A stretch of 64,000 bases of DNA, taken from contig CM046835.1 of the NCBI GenBank assembly GCA_025618425.1, positions 11,913,238 to 11,977,237 on the forward strand. The letters run 5' to 3'. Source of the DNA: Heliocidaris tuberculata. Taxonomy: Eukaryota > Echinodermata > Echinoidea > Camarodonta > Echinometridae. The translations under genes and the position numbers were made by a program. This document shows, one piece after another, positions 11,382 to 23,271 of the stretch (position 1 is its first letter; each line of letters starts with the position of its first letter). Below the pieces are notes generated by a model. It searched no databases. It saw only the letters and a program-made list of their open reading frames with translations, and was not told where the DNA came from.

Positions 11382-11460
11382 ATAATAATAATAATCTGGA
11401 TTTATATAGCGCCAGGTACACGGTTTCTCTAAGCGTTTCACAAATATATTGTTACCCAAG
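11382..11460 (-). mobile_element. LINE 3'-end fragment (antisense)
   Basis: (ATA)n followed by ATCTGGATTTATATAGCGCC and AAGCGTTTCACAA is the reverse complement of a common CR1/L2-like 3' terminus with an ATT tail. It lies about 100 bp upstream of the start codon of the minus-strand gene, so it sits in that gene's promoter region. Confidence 0.6.
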
Positions 11461-11756
11461 TCATGATAATGAGAAGTGGAACATGGGGAGAAAAACAAAA
11501 AGTTCTCGTAAAGGATTAGTAGAAGAACGCGACTGAAATGGACAATAAAGATTGTGAATATTGCCAATTAAGATTGGGAGTATTGCCAATAATATGTCAT
11601 TAGGAATGAGGGTTGGAATAGGAACAGTATGAACCGAGGAACACAAAAAAATAAACTTTCAGTCCATTTTGACTATTATCACCAACAATATTTTTTCGTT
11701 ATTTTCTTTCACAGACATACTTTAATCATATAAAATAATACAATTTAATGCTCTCA

Positions 11757-12270
11757 AATCGTCGAGCTGCAGCCTTTTCATAGGCTACGACACGTGATCG
11801 TCGGCGATACGCTGCAGCGCGCTATGCATAAGTTAGACTATCGTTGGGCGTAAGTTGTGAACGTCGGCAACACGCTGAGCATTCGTTGGTATAAGTTATC
11901 TTTAAGTTATCGAGACGTTCTATATAAGTTACACATAGGTTCAAAGCACGTTACTCATAAGTTTTGGGTACGCTAGACATTATTTCGACGTATTTCGACT
12001 TATGAGTAACTTACAAGTAAAGTGTGTGAACGTGTGTCAACGATCGCATAACTTACCTACAACTTACTGGCCCGCGTATAGGGAACGTATGAGCCATACG
12101 CTGGCATACGTCGAAAATAATTTTGTGACGACCTCGCCAAACTACGACGTATACCAGCGTGCTCTTAACTTATACAAAACGTACCCATAACTTATTTCGA
12201 CGTAAGCCAGCGTATTCGCCAAATTTTTCATACGTCGGCATACGCTGGCTAAAACGCCAAAGTGTGACAA
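11757..12270. repeat. Motif-dense repeat of CGACGTA and ATAAGTTA words
   Basis: Two words recur many times in both orientations: a TACGTCG/CGACGTA-CGCTGGC type and ATAAGTTA/TAACTTAT. Examples of the second are near 11830, 11890, 11926, 12001, 12047, 12167 and 12188. The block is CpG-richer than its surroundings. The 62-residue ORF at 12002-12190 is embedded in it and is not convincing. Probably an old transposon body or minisatellite. Confidence 0.5.
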
Positions 12271-12601
12271 CTACACAAGATTAATTTATCTTACACAAAC
12301 ATGTTCTGTCTTATATTCTGTCTAATAGTGGACATATAAGATACAATAGATTTTCGGAAAAATCAATATCATGAATATCATGAAATAAATGTCATAAATG
12401 TTTAGTGTTCGTTGCCCAACTGAAAGATATAATAGCTGAAGAGTTGAATAAGAAAGACAGTTGTTATTTTCTTTTAAAACGATACTTGGTTGTTTCCTAC
12501 AATACATAGCTCAAGTCACAATGACTGAACCATAATGAGCTAAAGAGGTAGATCATCAACTACATCAAGAACTTCTATTTTCTTTTGCTTCTCGTACTTA
12601 A

Positions 12602-13172
12602 AGGGGAAGTCCATCTTGATTACAAGTTGGTTTTAAAAGAAGCAGAAAGAAAAAGAAAGAAATAAACAGATTAGTGAAGGTTCGAGCAAAATACGATAAG
12701 AAATAAGAAAATTATGAATTTTTGAAGTTGTAATCAATCAAACACAAATTGGCAACTCCGTGACGTATCTTGCGCACAGAATTCCTAAAGACGTCTTTAG
12801 GAGTTCTGTGATCTTGCGAGCTCCTCTCCCATTTGCCCTGTAACCCCAAAATAATTAATATCCATTATCTCTAAAGAAAACATTCAATCATACATGCCCC
12901 TTAGATATAATCATTGCTCATATGTTTTTACACAAAACCTGTATAAAACAAATTTTAAAAATGAAAATTGACGACATTTTCTGTACTGAGCAAATGGGAG
13001 AGGAGCTCGCAAGATACGTCACGGAGTTGCCGATTTGTGTTTGATTGATTAAAACTTCAAAAATTCATAAATTTCTTATTTCTTATCGGATTTTCCTCAA
13101 ACTTTCACTAATCTGTTTCTCTCATTTTTTTCTTTTATTCAAATCAACTTAATACCAGGGTGGACTTTCCCT
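12602..13172. mobile_element. 571-bp TTAA-flanked MITE with ~190-bp TIRs
   Basis: Outer ends are AGGGGAAGTCC and GGACTTTCCCT, flanked by TTAA at 12598-12601 and 13173-13176, the target duplication of piggyBac-type elements. The inverted arms extend inward through TTAGTGAAGGTTCGAGC, ATACGATAAGAAATAAG, CAACTCCGTGACGTATCTTG and GAGCTCCTCTCCCATTTGC. There is a small extra palindrome, CCTAAAGACGTCTTTAGG, near 12785-12802. No coding capacity. Confidence 0.85.
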
Positions 13173-13176
13173 TTAA

Positions 13177-14390
13177 ATCTTGTTTTGCATAAATATTCAG
13201 AACATTTTAAAAATGAAATATAAATCTAAAATGGGAAAGTGGTGATTTCACCAAGAAATTATGAGACAGAATGGCATCAGTGGAGATTTTTGTCGTGAAA
13301 TGCAGAGGCAGTTATAGTATATACGCTTTTTGTGTATTAATGCTAGTAATTGTGCTATCTCTATAGGCCTATCATGTTCGAAAAATACAAGGTCTTACAT
13401 ATTAATCTCAACTTCCTTCTTATTCTATCAATCAGTGTGGAATTCACGTCCCTTCTAGAATATACTCAGACAATAACACATACGAAGTGTTATGGAAATT
13501 GACTGAGTAATTTTGGAGATTTTGCCAAGTAAAACCTCGTTGCATTTTTTGAGACACCCCGTTTTTGAAATATCAATCAATCTTCATCTATACGGGGTAC
13601 AGTTAACGATGCACAACCATCTGACCACGTGGACATTAATTAGGACAATGATAAATGTAGTGATAAAAGAATATTTGGGGGGGGGGGGGGTAGAAAAGCG
13701 AAACAGTGCTTTCCACTGCGGTAGAAATGTTTAAACCTTATTACGAATTCCATAGAGTAATAGAAATAGAAATGGGGACCACAATTATCATTAACATCAG
13801 CTTACCCAGTACTTCAACTCCATTTAGCTCTGTTATAACGTAGGGAGAATGATTAAAATGATAATTTATATTGATAACTAGATGAATAACTGACTGATTT
13901 AGGAGAGACAAAAGGCATTCATAAAAAGGAAAATTTTATGTACTTTTTAGAGTGTGTTTTCATATAAACCAACCTTCTTCATCGTCATTTCTTTTTGAGA
14001 AACAGACATAAATACAGAAAACATTAACAGTATAAAAAAAAACAGCAACAAACGAACAAACAAAAAACTTCTGCATGATCATTCATCTTTATGATATTTA
14101 ATACTCACGAAGAGAGAGTGACAGAGGTCAAGAGAAGAGCTTTCCATTTAAGTACCTTCCTCTTCGAAGCAAGTCCAGAGACTGAATGAAACTCGAACCA
14201 GTTTGCTTTGTCGCGAAACTAGACACAAAGTTAATGGGTATTTACTCATTCACATTATGCTAACCTATCGGAGAGTGTAGGGGAAGTCCAACTTGCAGGT
14301 TTCATTTTGAAATAACAGCACTTAGTTGTCGTCTTTTAAAAAGAAAGAATTCCTTTGAAACTTGAGCACCTCTAGAGGCAGATTATGTGC
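13177..14390. other. Spacer, no gene supported
   Basis: A 12-bp G run lies at about 13679-13690. AGGGGAAGTCCAACTTG at about 14280 resembles the left terminus of the 12602-13172 MITE but has no partner end. No splice-consistent exon was found. Confidence 0.4.
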
Positions 14391-14729
14391 GCCTTAAAGG
14401 GGGTACCCAATGCTGAAACAATGTTAGTTCATTTAAAAGATCATGATTTTATTAGAAGAAAATCATCTGCCTTAATTTTTTTTTTTAATTCGTGTTGTCA
14501 GAAAATCCCCGAAATATGGTAAGATTTCAGGATATTTTGGCCCCTCAGCTGTGTCCCAATTTCAGCTAGGTAACCACCAGGCCCCTAAAGCTCCGCCATC
14601 TTGTCGGGGTCCATTAGAAGGCCCGATAAGCACTTTGCATAATTCATGAGCGTAAATCAAGCCCCTAAAGCGGCCGCCATTACACTGTAACATTTGGCCA
14701 CGATTTGAACGCGCCCGAAGCCCCTATGC

Positions 14730-14960
14730 ATTATTCATTTTGTAAGATGCTCCCTACCGCGTATATGCTTTACACACAAATAAAATAAAAATGTGAATCA
14801 GTGTCACGCATGCGCATTAAGAAAGGTCAATTCCGCTTAATTTATTCATGTATGTTAATATATTCATCACTTGGCTAATGACGGCGCATCGATAATTGAC
14901 GAATGGGCGTCATTCATATGGTGTCATTAAATCTTTATGATAATTAGGTCACAACATGTG
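14730..14960 (+). repeat. Direct duplicate of 20208-20440
   Basis: Shares ATTCATTTTGTAAGATGCTCCC, GCATGCGCA-TAAGAAAGGTCAA and the TTCATCNCTT blocks with 20208-20440 in the same orientation. The partner sits just upstream of the promoter of one paralogous minus-strand unit, so this may be a remnant of a third unit's upstream region. Confidence 0.6.
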
Positions 14961-15895
14961 ATTTTCAGCACAAAAGGGTCGAGTTGTACATGTACCGTAG
15001 TTATAAGAAGATAAATACATGTTGTTGATATTTATCACATCTCACGAATTAAGAGAAAAACTTTTACATTCGTAGTAAGTATTTTTTCAAAGAAATTAAT
15101 AAATTCACTCTCTTTGACCTGTAGGATGAAGAAGTTATAAAAAAAAACGGGGGGAGGGGGGTATGATGGAAGGCAAAAGTAAGAATAAAATATAAAGTGT
15201 AGAGGAAGAGGTATCCTTGGATTTGCCAAGTTTGTAAATGTTATAGCCTTTTGAACATACCTTTCAAAGAGAATTATGAACCTTGAAAATTCCGCCATTT
15301 TAACTGACCCGAACTGATTTAATATACTTACACCTTTATTCTTCACTTTCTCTCTCTCCCCCCCCCCCCACCCTTCTCTAAGTTCATTTTCACCAAATCT
15401 TCTCACTTCCGCCTTTTCTCATCTTCTTTTCTCCCCCCCCCCCCCCTCTCTCTCTCTCTCTCATACATACACCTCGAGCCCACGTCCTGGTTCATTTCAG
15501 CCCCCCCCCCCCATGGTTCATTTCATTGATATAACGTGAAAGAACTTTTATGTTCACAGAATAATTTTCAATTACAATGTACATGTATATCTTTATTACA
15601 ATCAAGATTTAAGATGCAATTGTTTACACACGTCGAATCAGAAATACGTTTAGATTTTCTCACTTTTTAATAAAAATTTTCTTGCATACAGCAATGAGGA
15701 CAGTCTTCAGAGAAGTTTAGACATTGTCTTACTTCTTAATTGTACGTTTAATTATTCTCCTTAAAAAAAACCCCAACATAATTATATAATTTATCTGCAG
15801 TCATACCCTCTTTTCATATACTACAATATAATAGAGTTCCAGCGCAGCCGACTTGTCAAGGTCAACTAACATTCTCTTCTTGAGAGTAGTACAAA

Positions 15896-16215
15896 CAGGG
15901 GCAGATCCATGATTTTGTATAAAGGGGGGGGGGGGGGGGCACACAAATGCAGGTTTGTCAATTTTGAAACTGCTTGAAGGGAGACCCGTATTTTTTGGGT
16001 CTTACCAGCTCTCGAAAAGTCGCTCAATGGGGGGGGGGGGGGGGGGGAGGGGGGGGGGGGGGGGGGTGGCGACAAAAAAAAAATTCCCAGCCCCTCCAAA
16101 ATTTCTCTGACAAGGGGAAAAAAAAAAAAGAAAGAAGGTTTTCGTTCCAGAAATTGGGGGGGGGGGGGGGGGCACAATGCATACTTTTCTTCCAAGGCAC
16201 GGGCCGGATGTGTAC
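15896..16215. mobile_element. G-run-rich hAT-type remnant
   Basis: It starts CAGGGGCAGATCC, like the left end of the CAG-GGCG elements. It then contains GCTTGAAGGGAGACCCGTATTTT and AGCTCTCGAAAAGTCGCTCA beside long G runs. The reverse complement of this block is at about 21408-21475. No matching right terminus was found. Proline- and glycine-rich ORFs across it are artefacts of the G runs. Confidence 0.5.
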
Positions 16216-16970
16216 TTACATGCATTTTTAAAAAATGAATTTCAATCTTATTGAATCATACGTTATTAATTTCAATCCCTTTCCAAGAAGTAAATTATTT
16301 GAATTACAATTTAAAAATTATTTACCCACTACACCCCACAAAAGAAGAAATGAGAAAAGAAATAAATGACCATCTAAGTTCCATGTTAAACACACACCAA
16401 TGACAACAATTTTAATCTTAAAAGCAAAGATAATGCTGATAGTTCTAAGAAATCTAAATCGAATACAACGTAATTCATCTCCTTTTTAGTTGGTACATGT
16501 ATATTGCATACTAGTATCATAAATCTAATTATAAAAAGGGGGGGGGGGAGAAACACACATAGAGATCTAATTCTATAGTTTTAAGTCAAATAAAATGTTG
16601 AATAGTATGGATTTTCGCAGTAGATGAATAATAAAATAATAATTCACTAACAAATTAATTAATGACAAATTCATAGAATAAGTTAATTAGATTATTAATT
16701 TCTTATACACTGCTCTAGCACTGCTTATCTTAATATCATAAGGGGCCCTGTAATCTCACTAGGCTACATAGAAGAGGAAGACCTTACATAACGAGCTACT
16801 ACAAAAATGGCTGCATGTGACTACAACATTTGACATGGGGAGGGGGTGGATAAGATGGTTAAGATATAATTGAAGAACTTTAAAATCCTCTTCAGTCATT
16901 CTAATTACGCATATTATACTTGAATCCAGGTATGGTTTTAATATGATGTTGATCAAAGCAGGGGGCTATT

Positions 16971-19023
16971 TCACTGACGAGCTGAAGTAGAAATCCATGT
17001 CTGTTGAAAGAAAAGAAGAAAGATTTTAGAAAATAGAATCCATTGTGTATTTGATAATTAAACAAGCAAAAATTAGAATTTAAAAAAATACAGAAATTTA
17101 GAGCTTCCTATTAACACAGTTAACAGTGACTCTTTATATAAAATAGAATAATAAGTGGGAATTCTCGAAAAGTATTAAAAGAGGAAAAAAGTTTGTCCAG
17201 TTGGACACATAAAATTTTCAAGGCTAGTCAAAAGAAACCAAATTAGTAAGGTCTCAAGAAAATTGTTTATGTAAAAAAAAAAGTGTACCTAGATTGTATT
17301 GAGATACTAATAACAACCAGTGGCGTCGATTATGGGGTGGCAAGTGGGCAGTTGCCCCCCCCCCCCCCCCTCCCCTTCAACAAATTCTATAATTTTCCCT
17401 GCTTCATGTAACCATGGAGAAGCTGGTATTTAAGAGGCATTGAAAAAATCATGAAGAGTACTATTAGGCTGTTCTGCACCTAGTGGCGGATCCAGGGGGG
17501 GGGGTGCAGGGGGCCCGGTCCCCCTCCCCTGGGACCAAAAAGGGGCCCAAAAATGCTGAGGACCTTTTTTTTTTTTTGCTTGTCAAAATTGTTTGTTAAT
17601 ATTGAGCCCCCTCCCTCAAGAAATCCTGGATCTGCCACTGTCTGCACCCCCCCCCCCCCCCCCCATTGAAAAACAAATCAACGCCCCTGATAGCAACCTA
17701 CCATGCAAGACTGGAGCAGCTAAGTATTTATTTGTTCCTCTCAGAATTTGTCTTCATTCTCAGTGGGTAAGCCTTCATCTTCATCATCATCATCTGTAAT
17801 AGATGAAGTAGAGAAGCATTATCCTGTATTAAGAAAATAATAATAATAATGATAATAAGATAAAAATAATAATAAATGATATTATCAATAACATAAGTTC
17901 ATCCATCTTATTTGGTTTGTTTCTATTTGCAGGAATTAATGAAATGTTTAATATAATTAATAAGGGGACTAAAAATTTTATTTATACGTACATCACACTG
18001 AGCATCCCCTAAAGATCTCATAATTGATTTTCAAAGACACTAAAAAAGCTGATGTAATACTACACTTAAGAAAACAGATCTCAGTGGTGGATAAAGAAAA
18101 AGGACAAATGAAATGTTTATTCTCTCTCTCAAAAAAAAAATGACTTTTTGCTGTTGCTGTTTTGGTTGGACAATGTAAACTAAAAACTGTCTCTCCTTAT
18201 TGTGAACACATCACCCCCCCCCCCCTCCCCCACCAAGTAAACTGAACCTGGATGTATACACTACCACTACCAGACCTATAATTTTAAGCTGTAATAGGTC
18301 TAGGTCTAGGTCTAACTAGACCGAAAATTCTGTCTCTCGTTCGTTAGCCTCTTCACTTAGAATAAGCGGGCCGTTCGATCTACTGTGCAAACCGACCACA
18401 CGTACACCGACTACACAACGGCTGCAAGATTTTCAAATGGAGAATACCTTGGGCCCTGAATTACCTGAAAAAGGAGTATTAAACAGATTACACAGACAAA
18501 TTGGTAAGTTGAACAGATTCTTGAAGTAGGAGTAGAGCCTAGGGCCTAGGCCTAATCATTTTAATCATATATGCATGAGGAAAAATAAAATTATAGCGAT
18601 TTTTCCAACTACGTCGGCGTGTAGTCGGTTTGCAAAGGAGATCAAATGGCCCGCTTCTGTCTCTAAGTGAAGAGGCTAACAACGAGAGACAGAATTTTCG
18701 GTCTAAGTTCTAACTACATGTAGTTAGGTCTAGACCTACCTACCTGTTTATTTTTGACGTCTCATCAAAGTCCGCTTCATCCGGCACCTACAACAGTTGT
18801 TGAGTTGTGCAAGTACGCAGACGTCTATTAGGCTTTAAAGCCTCTAGATCTTCCAGTAGATCAGCCACAAGTTAGTTCCTTGCCATGTTATTATCTGAGG
18901 GAAATCAAAGACATGATGAGACTAATAGTAATGAATGCGATACTGAAACAAAGGCCATCCCACTATTAATTATTGCCTGGGTTTTGATTCTGGTCTAGAA
19001 TCAAGACTAAATATGAATATGAC

Positions 19024-19062
<39 letters not shown>

Positions 19063-19845
19063 GAAATGAAAATAAAAACCTCATCATGTTTGCCTTGGCT
19101 TTGGTCATGGCTCAAGTTTAGAAAAAAAAGGGGGCCAAAGCCTATTTTAACGTTAGTAATAGTAGATCCAGAACCACTGCGTTAAACTTAAAATTACAAC
19201 CGGCATTTATAGCAAACTGTGTAACATTTAGATCTACTCAAAGTAGACCTGGACCTGGGCGGGGACCTGGACTGGTCTCTGGAAAAAAATATCAACATGG
19301 AACCCCCTCCTCATTCTAAATTAGAAAATAAAAAATATTTTAAAAATCCACACAAGAATAGCCTACACTTCCTACAGAGTGTAGATTAGTACAGAATCAA
19401 ATAGAAAGGGCCTCACCTGGGCCCTTTGTCTTCCAGAAATTAACAACAGGGTCTATGCGTCTACATCTAACTTAGATAACCAAATCATTGACGGTCTACA
19501 GACTAAGTTCAATCTATTTAGAGGTTTACCAAATCTTTCAGCTATTGTCATTTCTCTAATTCAGTAATCATCTATCGAAACGTATCGAGATAGCCCCGCC
19601 CGAAAGTCCGGGTAAGCCGTCACAAGTGACAGGGTGGTAAGGGAAATCGAGCTGCAACGTTAGCTCATGACGATGAAAATTGTTTTGAAAGTTCGAGAGT
19701 AGATTACACATTGTTTCATGACATACAGCTCTGTAGAATCCCATCAAAATGTAGAGGAATTGAAACAGATTACTCACAGTGGCAGAACTTGTTCTAAATA
19801 TATTCTAATTTTCGAAAATTAAGCATAAATACATGTGTACTCACC
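16971..19845 (-). CDS. Paralogous unit A: candidate spliced minus-strand gene, coding content uncertain
   Basis: A GTGAGT donor follows the exon ending at 19845 (TTTAGAG/GTGAGT). It lies just downstream of an ETS/CRE-like promoter at about 19860-19920. A candidate exon is 17793-17741 with acceptor TCATCTATTACAG; if entered in phase 1 it reads DDDDEDEGLPTENEDKF then stop. Another candidate terminal exon begins at 17000 after TTTCTTTCAACAG, reading TWISTSARQ then stop at 16971. The first-exon, downstream (19568-19790) and last-exon segments each have a homologue in unit B (23.2-25.7 kb), so this is probably a duplicated transcription unit. Middle exons could not be joined, so it may be non-coding or decayed. 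Confidence 0.35.
17481..17640. mobile_element. 160-bp hAT-type MITE with perfect 8-bp TSD
   Basis: The ends TAGTGGCGGATCCAGG and CCTGGATCTGCCACTG are imperfect inverted repeats. TCTGCACC flanks both sides exactly (17473-17480 and 17641-17648). The length equals the copy at 852-1011. Inserted near candidate unit A exons. Confidence 0.9.
18317..18704. repeat. Foldback: ~92-bp inverted arms, ~200-bp loop
   Basis: The left arm (about 18317-18408) starts GACCGAAAATTCTGTCTCTC and runs through GTTAGCCTCTTCACTTAG, AAGCGGGCC and TGCAAACCGAC. The right arm (about 18612-18704) is its reverse complement with a few substitutions and small indels. TCTAAC-type sequence flanks both sides. The loop contains an ATG exon with a strong donor. 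It may be a foldback transposon or an inverted promoter duplication. Confidence 0.75.
18437..18503 (+). CDS. Candidate first coding exon in the foldback loop
   Basis: An ATG in AAA-ATG-G context opens a frame reading MENTLGPELPEKGVLNRLHR, then QI, ending in phase 1 at a near-consensus donor, ATTG/GTAAGT. It is not homologous to the minus-strand units by eye. No convincing phase-1 acceptor was identified downstream, so gene extent and function are unknown. Confidence 0.35.
19035..19061 (+). repeat. (CT)n microsatellite
   Basis: CT dinucleotide run immediately after a C homopolymer at about 19023-19034. Confidence 0.95.
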
Positions 19846-19859
19846 TCTAAACTTTCCAC

Positions 19860-20190
19860 AACTTGTTTTTTACTTTGTGCGGTGACGTGAAATTGACAGC
19901 GGAAGTGACGAAAAGAGGTCAAATCATTCCTTTTGAAGAACATTCATATTCATAAGGTCCGGTCCAATCAAAGTTTGATAAATCGGAGTATGCAAAACAA
20001 AATGAATAATGCATAAGGTGTTTCTCGATACTTATCGATATTTTTTGGTATCGGGGGCTTCGGGAAAAATGAAATGTTACCAAATGGGCGGAGCCTAAAT
20101 ACGCTTAAATACGCTTAGACTGAATGGTGACGCTGCAGCTTATATGCAAATGAGGCAAATCCGCGCGTGCTACCTTTCCGTCTATAAGTT
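19860..20190 (-). promoter_or_regulatory. Promoter-like upstream region of unit A
   Basis: The minus strand carries GTCACTTCCGC (ETS-like) and a TCACGTCA CRE-like word just upstream of the first-exon donor. It is homologous to 25.70-26.02 kb: CCGCAC near the first exon, ATGAATAATGCA, TTATCG, GGCGG-GCCTAA and CTTTCCGTCTA are shared in order. Shared upstream sequence beyond the first exon implies duplication of the promoter with the unit. Confidence 0.45.
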
Positions 20191-20207
20191 TTAATTTGTC
20201 TATGGCG

Positions 20208-20440
20208 TAAATGCATGATTCATTTTGTAAGATGCTCCCCGAGAGTAGCATTTGTTTGTACGCGGTATGAAACACATTACGCGCATCAGCTTAGAGCATG
20301 CGCAGTAAGAAAGGTCAAATTCAGTAATATATGCATTTATGGTAATGTATTCATCGCTTCAATGTACAGATTCGGCGAATCAGCGTCGGTAATTGCTAAT
20401 TGTGGCAGACGGCGCTCGGTCAATGCACTTTAATTGTAAT
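20208..20440 (+). repeat. Second copy of the 14730-14960 repeat
   Basis: Same-orientation match sharing ATTCATTTTGTAAGATGC, GCATGCGCA and AAGAAAGGTCAA with 14730-14960. It directly abuts the unit A promoter region. Confidence 0.6.
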
Positions 20441-20609
20441 CGATCACCGAATCAAAATATATCGCTTTGCAAATTTGTAAACAAGTAAATAAAGCTAAAA
20501 ATGTAACCGGACAGACCGAATCAAATCTAATCATGGATACAGATAATGTAAAAATAAATGTAAAGTACTTGACACTTCACCAGTGGCATAAGTCACTTTT
20601 CTTGTGATA

Positions 20610-21240
20610 TAATTAATACCGGTGAATATATTCATTCAATATGCATAAAGGATAATGATAAATAAGTACATAAATGATACATAAATGTATAATGAAGTTT
20701 TTTTTAAAAACTCTTGCAGTGTATGATTTTTTTCCAGGGATAATCTTCATTTGGGGGTGAGGGGATGGGGTCCTTTAGTTAATTGAGATTTTTTCTTTAA
20801 CCTTTTAGTTAGCCTTGATGTAAATGATTTTTTTAAAATAATATAAGTGTACGTTTATTCTTTTTTGGAAGGGATTTTTCCTCCCCGACTTTTCCTCCCA
20901 TTTTCTTGTTGATATACTGAATACCGGTGCACTATTCATTCGATACGTATAAAAGATAATTATAAATAAATAAATAAATAAATGATACTGATATGTATAA
21001 TGAAATAAAAAAGAAAAGAAAAGAAAAGAAAGAAAAAAAAAAAAACCTCTTGCAGTGTAGGATTTTTTTCAGGGATGGTTTTCATAACAGAAATGATGAT
21101 CTTCATTTGGGGGTAAGGGGATGGGGTCCTTTAGTTAATTGACGTTTTTTGTTAACCTTTTAGTAAGTCTTGATGTAAATGATTAAAAAAATATATATAT
21201 AAATGTACGTTTGTTCTTTTTTGGAAGGGATTTTTTAAAA
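20610..21240 (+). repeat. Two tandem ~310-bp units
   Basis: AATACCGGTG, then ATTCATTC, CTCTTGCAGTGTA, CTTCATTTGGGGGT, GATGGGGTCCTTTAGTTAATTG, AACCTTTTAGT, CTTGATGTAAATGA and TTCTTTTTTGGAAGGGATTTTT occur in order twice, starting near 20618 and 20927. The second unit has an added AAAAG-rich segment near 21003-21047. Confidence 0.8.
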
Positions 21241-21249
21241 ATTAAAATC

Positions 21250-21590
21250 CACCACTAGCGTAGCTGGGGGGGGGGGGGCAGGGGGCAGAGTGCCCCCCAA
21301 CAACTTTTCTTCCCATTTTTTTTCTTGCTTGTCAGAGAATTATGGAGGAAAACATGTGATCACCCCCCCCCCCCCCCCCCCCCCCCACCCCCCCCCCCCC
21401 CCCCCCCCCCCCACTGAGCGAGTTTTGGAGAGCTGGCAAGAAGAAAAAAATACGGGTCCCCTTCAAGCAGAATTTTAGAATTTACAGTTTTGTATTTTTG
21501 TTTTTGTTTTTGCTTGTCAGAGAATTATGGAGGAAAACATCTGATAACTCCCCCCTACCCCCCACTGAGGCCACTGGAACACTCAAAATA
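21250..21590. mobile_element. C-run-rich element related to the 15.9-kb remnant
   Basis: It starts near CACTAGCGTAGCTGG. It contains GTCAGAGAATTATGGAGGAAAACAT twice (about 21333 and 21519), C runs of tens of bases, and CACTGAGCGAGTTTTGGAGAGCT, which is the inverse of the 15.97-16.03-kb block. Boundaries are unclear. The proline-rich ORF at 21290-21478 is an artefact. Confidence 0.5.
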
Positions 21591-21653
21591 CCGGGAAGAA
21601 TTATCTTCTAACTTTTAATTTGCATTTGTGAGTAAAATTTATATGTTACCATT

Positions 21654-22031
21654 CACTAGCATACCCAAGGGGCCGGGGCAAAGGGGGGGGGGGGGGAACA
21701 GAGTGTCCCCTGACAAGTTTTGAAAAAAAAGAGGTTATCTGGTTCCTGAACAAGATTCACGACCCCCCCCCCCCCCCCCCCCCCCACCCCACTGAGCGAC
21801 TTTTGGAGGGCTGGCGAACTATTTTCGGAGCTGATAACCTTTTTTTTTTTTTTTTCTTTAATGCTTGTCAGTGAATTATGGAGGAAAACTGGACCCCATA
21901 AAATCTGATAACCCCCCCCCCCCCCGATCCACTGAGCGACTTTTGGAGGGCTGTGGGGGGGGGGGGGATTGTCGCCATTGATAACCCTTTTTTTTAACCC
22001 CTCTTGACGCCAAGGTCCAGATACGCCACTG
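21654..22031. mobile_element. hAT-type element with 7/8 TSD
   Basis: It begins CACTAGCATACCC and ends AGATACGCCACTG. The flanks TTACCATT (21646-21653) and TTGCCATT (22032-22039) differ at one base. Internally, CACTGAGCGACTTTTGGAGGGCTG occurs twice next to long C runs. No coding capacity. Confidence 0.65.
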
Positions 22032-22168
22032 TTGCCATTCCTTTCTAGCTTTCATGCCCGTAAGTCACCACTCAATCACAAGTCTTATACAATACCATTC
22101 ATTTCCATCAACTTATGATTGACCATTCCAGTCAAAGCTTATTGTCTTCACTCTTCCTTTCACATACG

Positions 22169-22575
22169 CAGGGGTGTCGCTAGAGAATTTTGAATGGGGC
22201 AATAGTTATCGTGCCGAGAAAAAAAAATTCCCACAAATTTCCAACAATGAAAAAGTAAAAACTGAAGTTTATATTTTTATATATTTTTTGACATGTCAAA
22301 ATACTGACAGTTTGAAACATTACAAATATTAAGGTGTATTACCATCCCGCCACCCCAGGGGTGCATCCAGGATTTTGTAAAAGATGGGGCACACATTGCA
22401 GAAAATTCTCTGACAAGTTGAAAAAGGTCATTTCAAAGGAGGCGGGGGAGGGGGTACAATCTTGAAGTTGTATACTGAAGGTATGTCACTCTGTATCAAG
22501 GGGGGCATGGGCCGGAAGTGCCCCCTAAATCTGATACTGCCTTTTTCCACCCCCACCCCTCGAGCGATACCACTG
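22169..22575. mobile_element. Probable hAT-type element, CAGGGGTGTCGCTAG termini
   Basis: The left end CAGGGGTGTCGCTAGAG and the right end CTCGAGCGATACCACTG are imperfect inverted repeats. The flanking 8-mers do not match. A second CAGGGGTGCATCCAGGATTTTG end lies inside at about 22358, suggesting nesting. Confidence 0.5.
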
Positions 22576-23271
22576 CTTTTTCTCTCATTTTTTATCTTTC
22601 TCATTCCATTCTAACTCTGGCTTACCTTTCACACAAACTTTGCATTTAACATTTCTAGTTATGGAACCCCCAACCCCCCCCCCCCCCCCCCCCCTTTGAA
22701 TACTCTATGTAAAAGTTTATCACATGAACATTATCACTAAAATGAGAATTCAAGTTAGAATTAAAAAGCTCTCAGAATATGTAAATGTTTAAGATAACTA
22801 GATAGATGACTTTCCATCCCCACATGATAAAAGAGATGAACTAAATCCTTTTTTGTTTTTGTTGTGTATTTAATAACAATAAATATCAATTCAAATAAGT
22901 TCATAATTTGAAAAAAAGAAGAAAATCTTGAAATTGCACATCCTTGCAGAAGTCTAGTGGTAAGTCAAATTTTCATATCACTTACTAGTATATCACTGAA
23001 TATTTGTTTTTTTTTCTCACAAGTTCTCAGGCAATTTGCGTATCAACTGTTTCATTCTATTATACTGTTGAAATGGTCACCGACATAAATCAAATCTAGG
23101 TTTTGTTAAATTTCATTCAGCTGAAGGCACTTATTTTTCAGAATTTCAGCAAATGAAATATTCCAACAAAAATCCTCCAAATAAGAAACCCTTGTTAGGG
23201 ATATCTGTATTGTTTTATTCTGAATGAAATCCCTAACTTCATTACATGTATCCACTCGTGAGACTGCTGAT

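Noticed and set aside
15866..16231. Overlapping proline-rich and glycine-rich ORFs
   Set aside because: Produced by G/C homopolymers in a hAT-type remnant.
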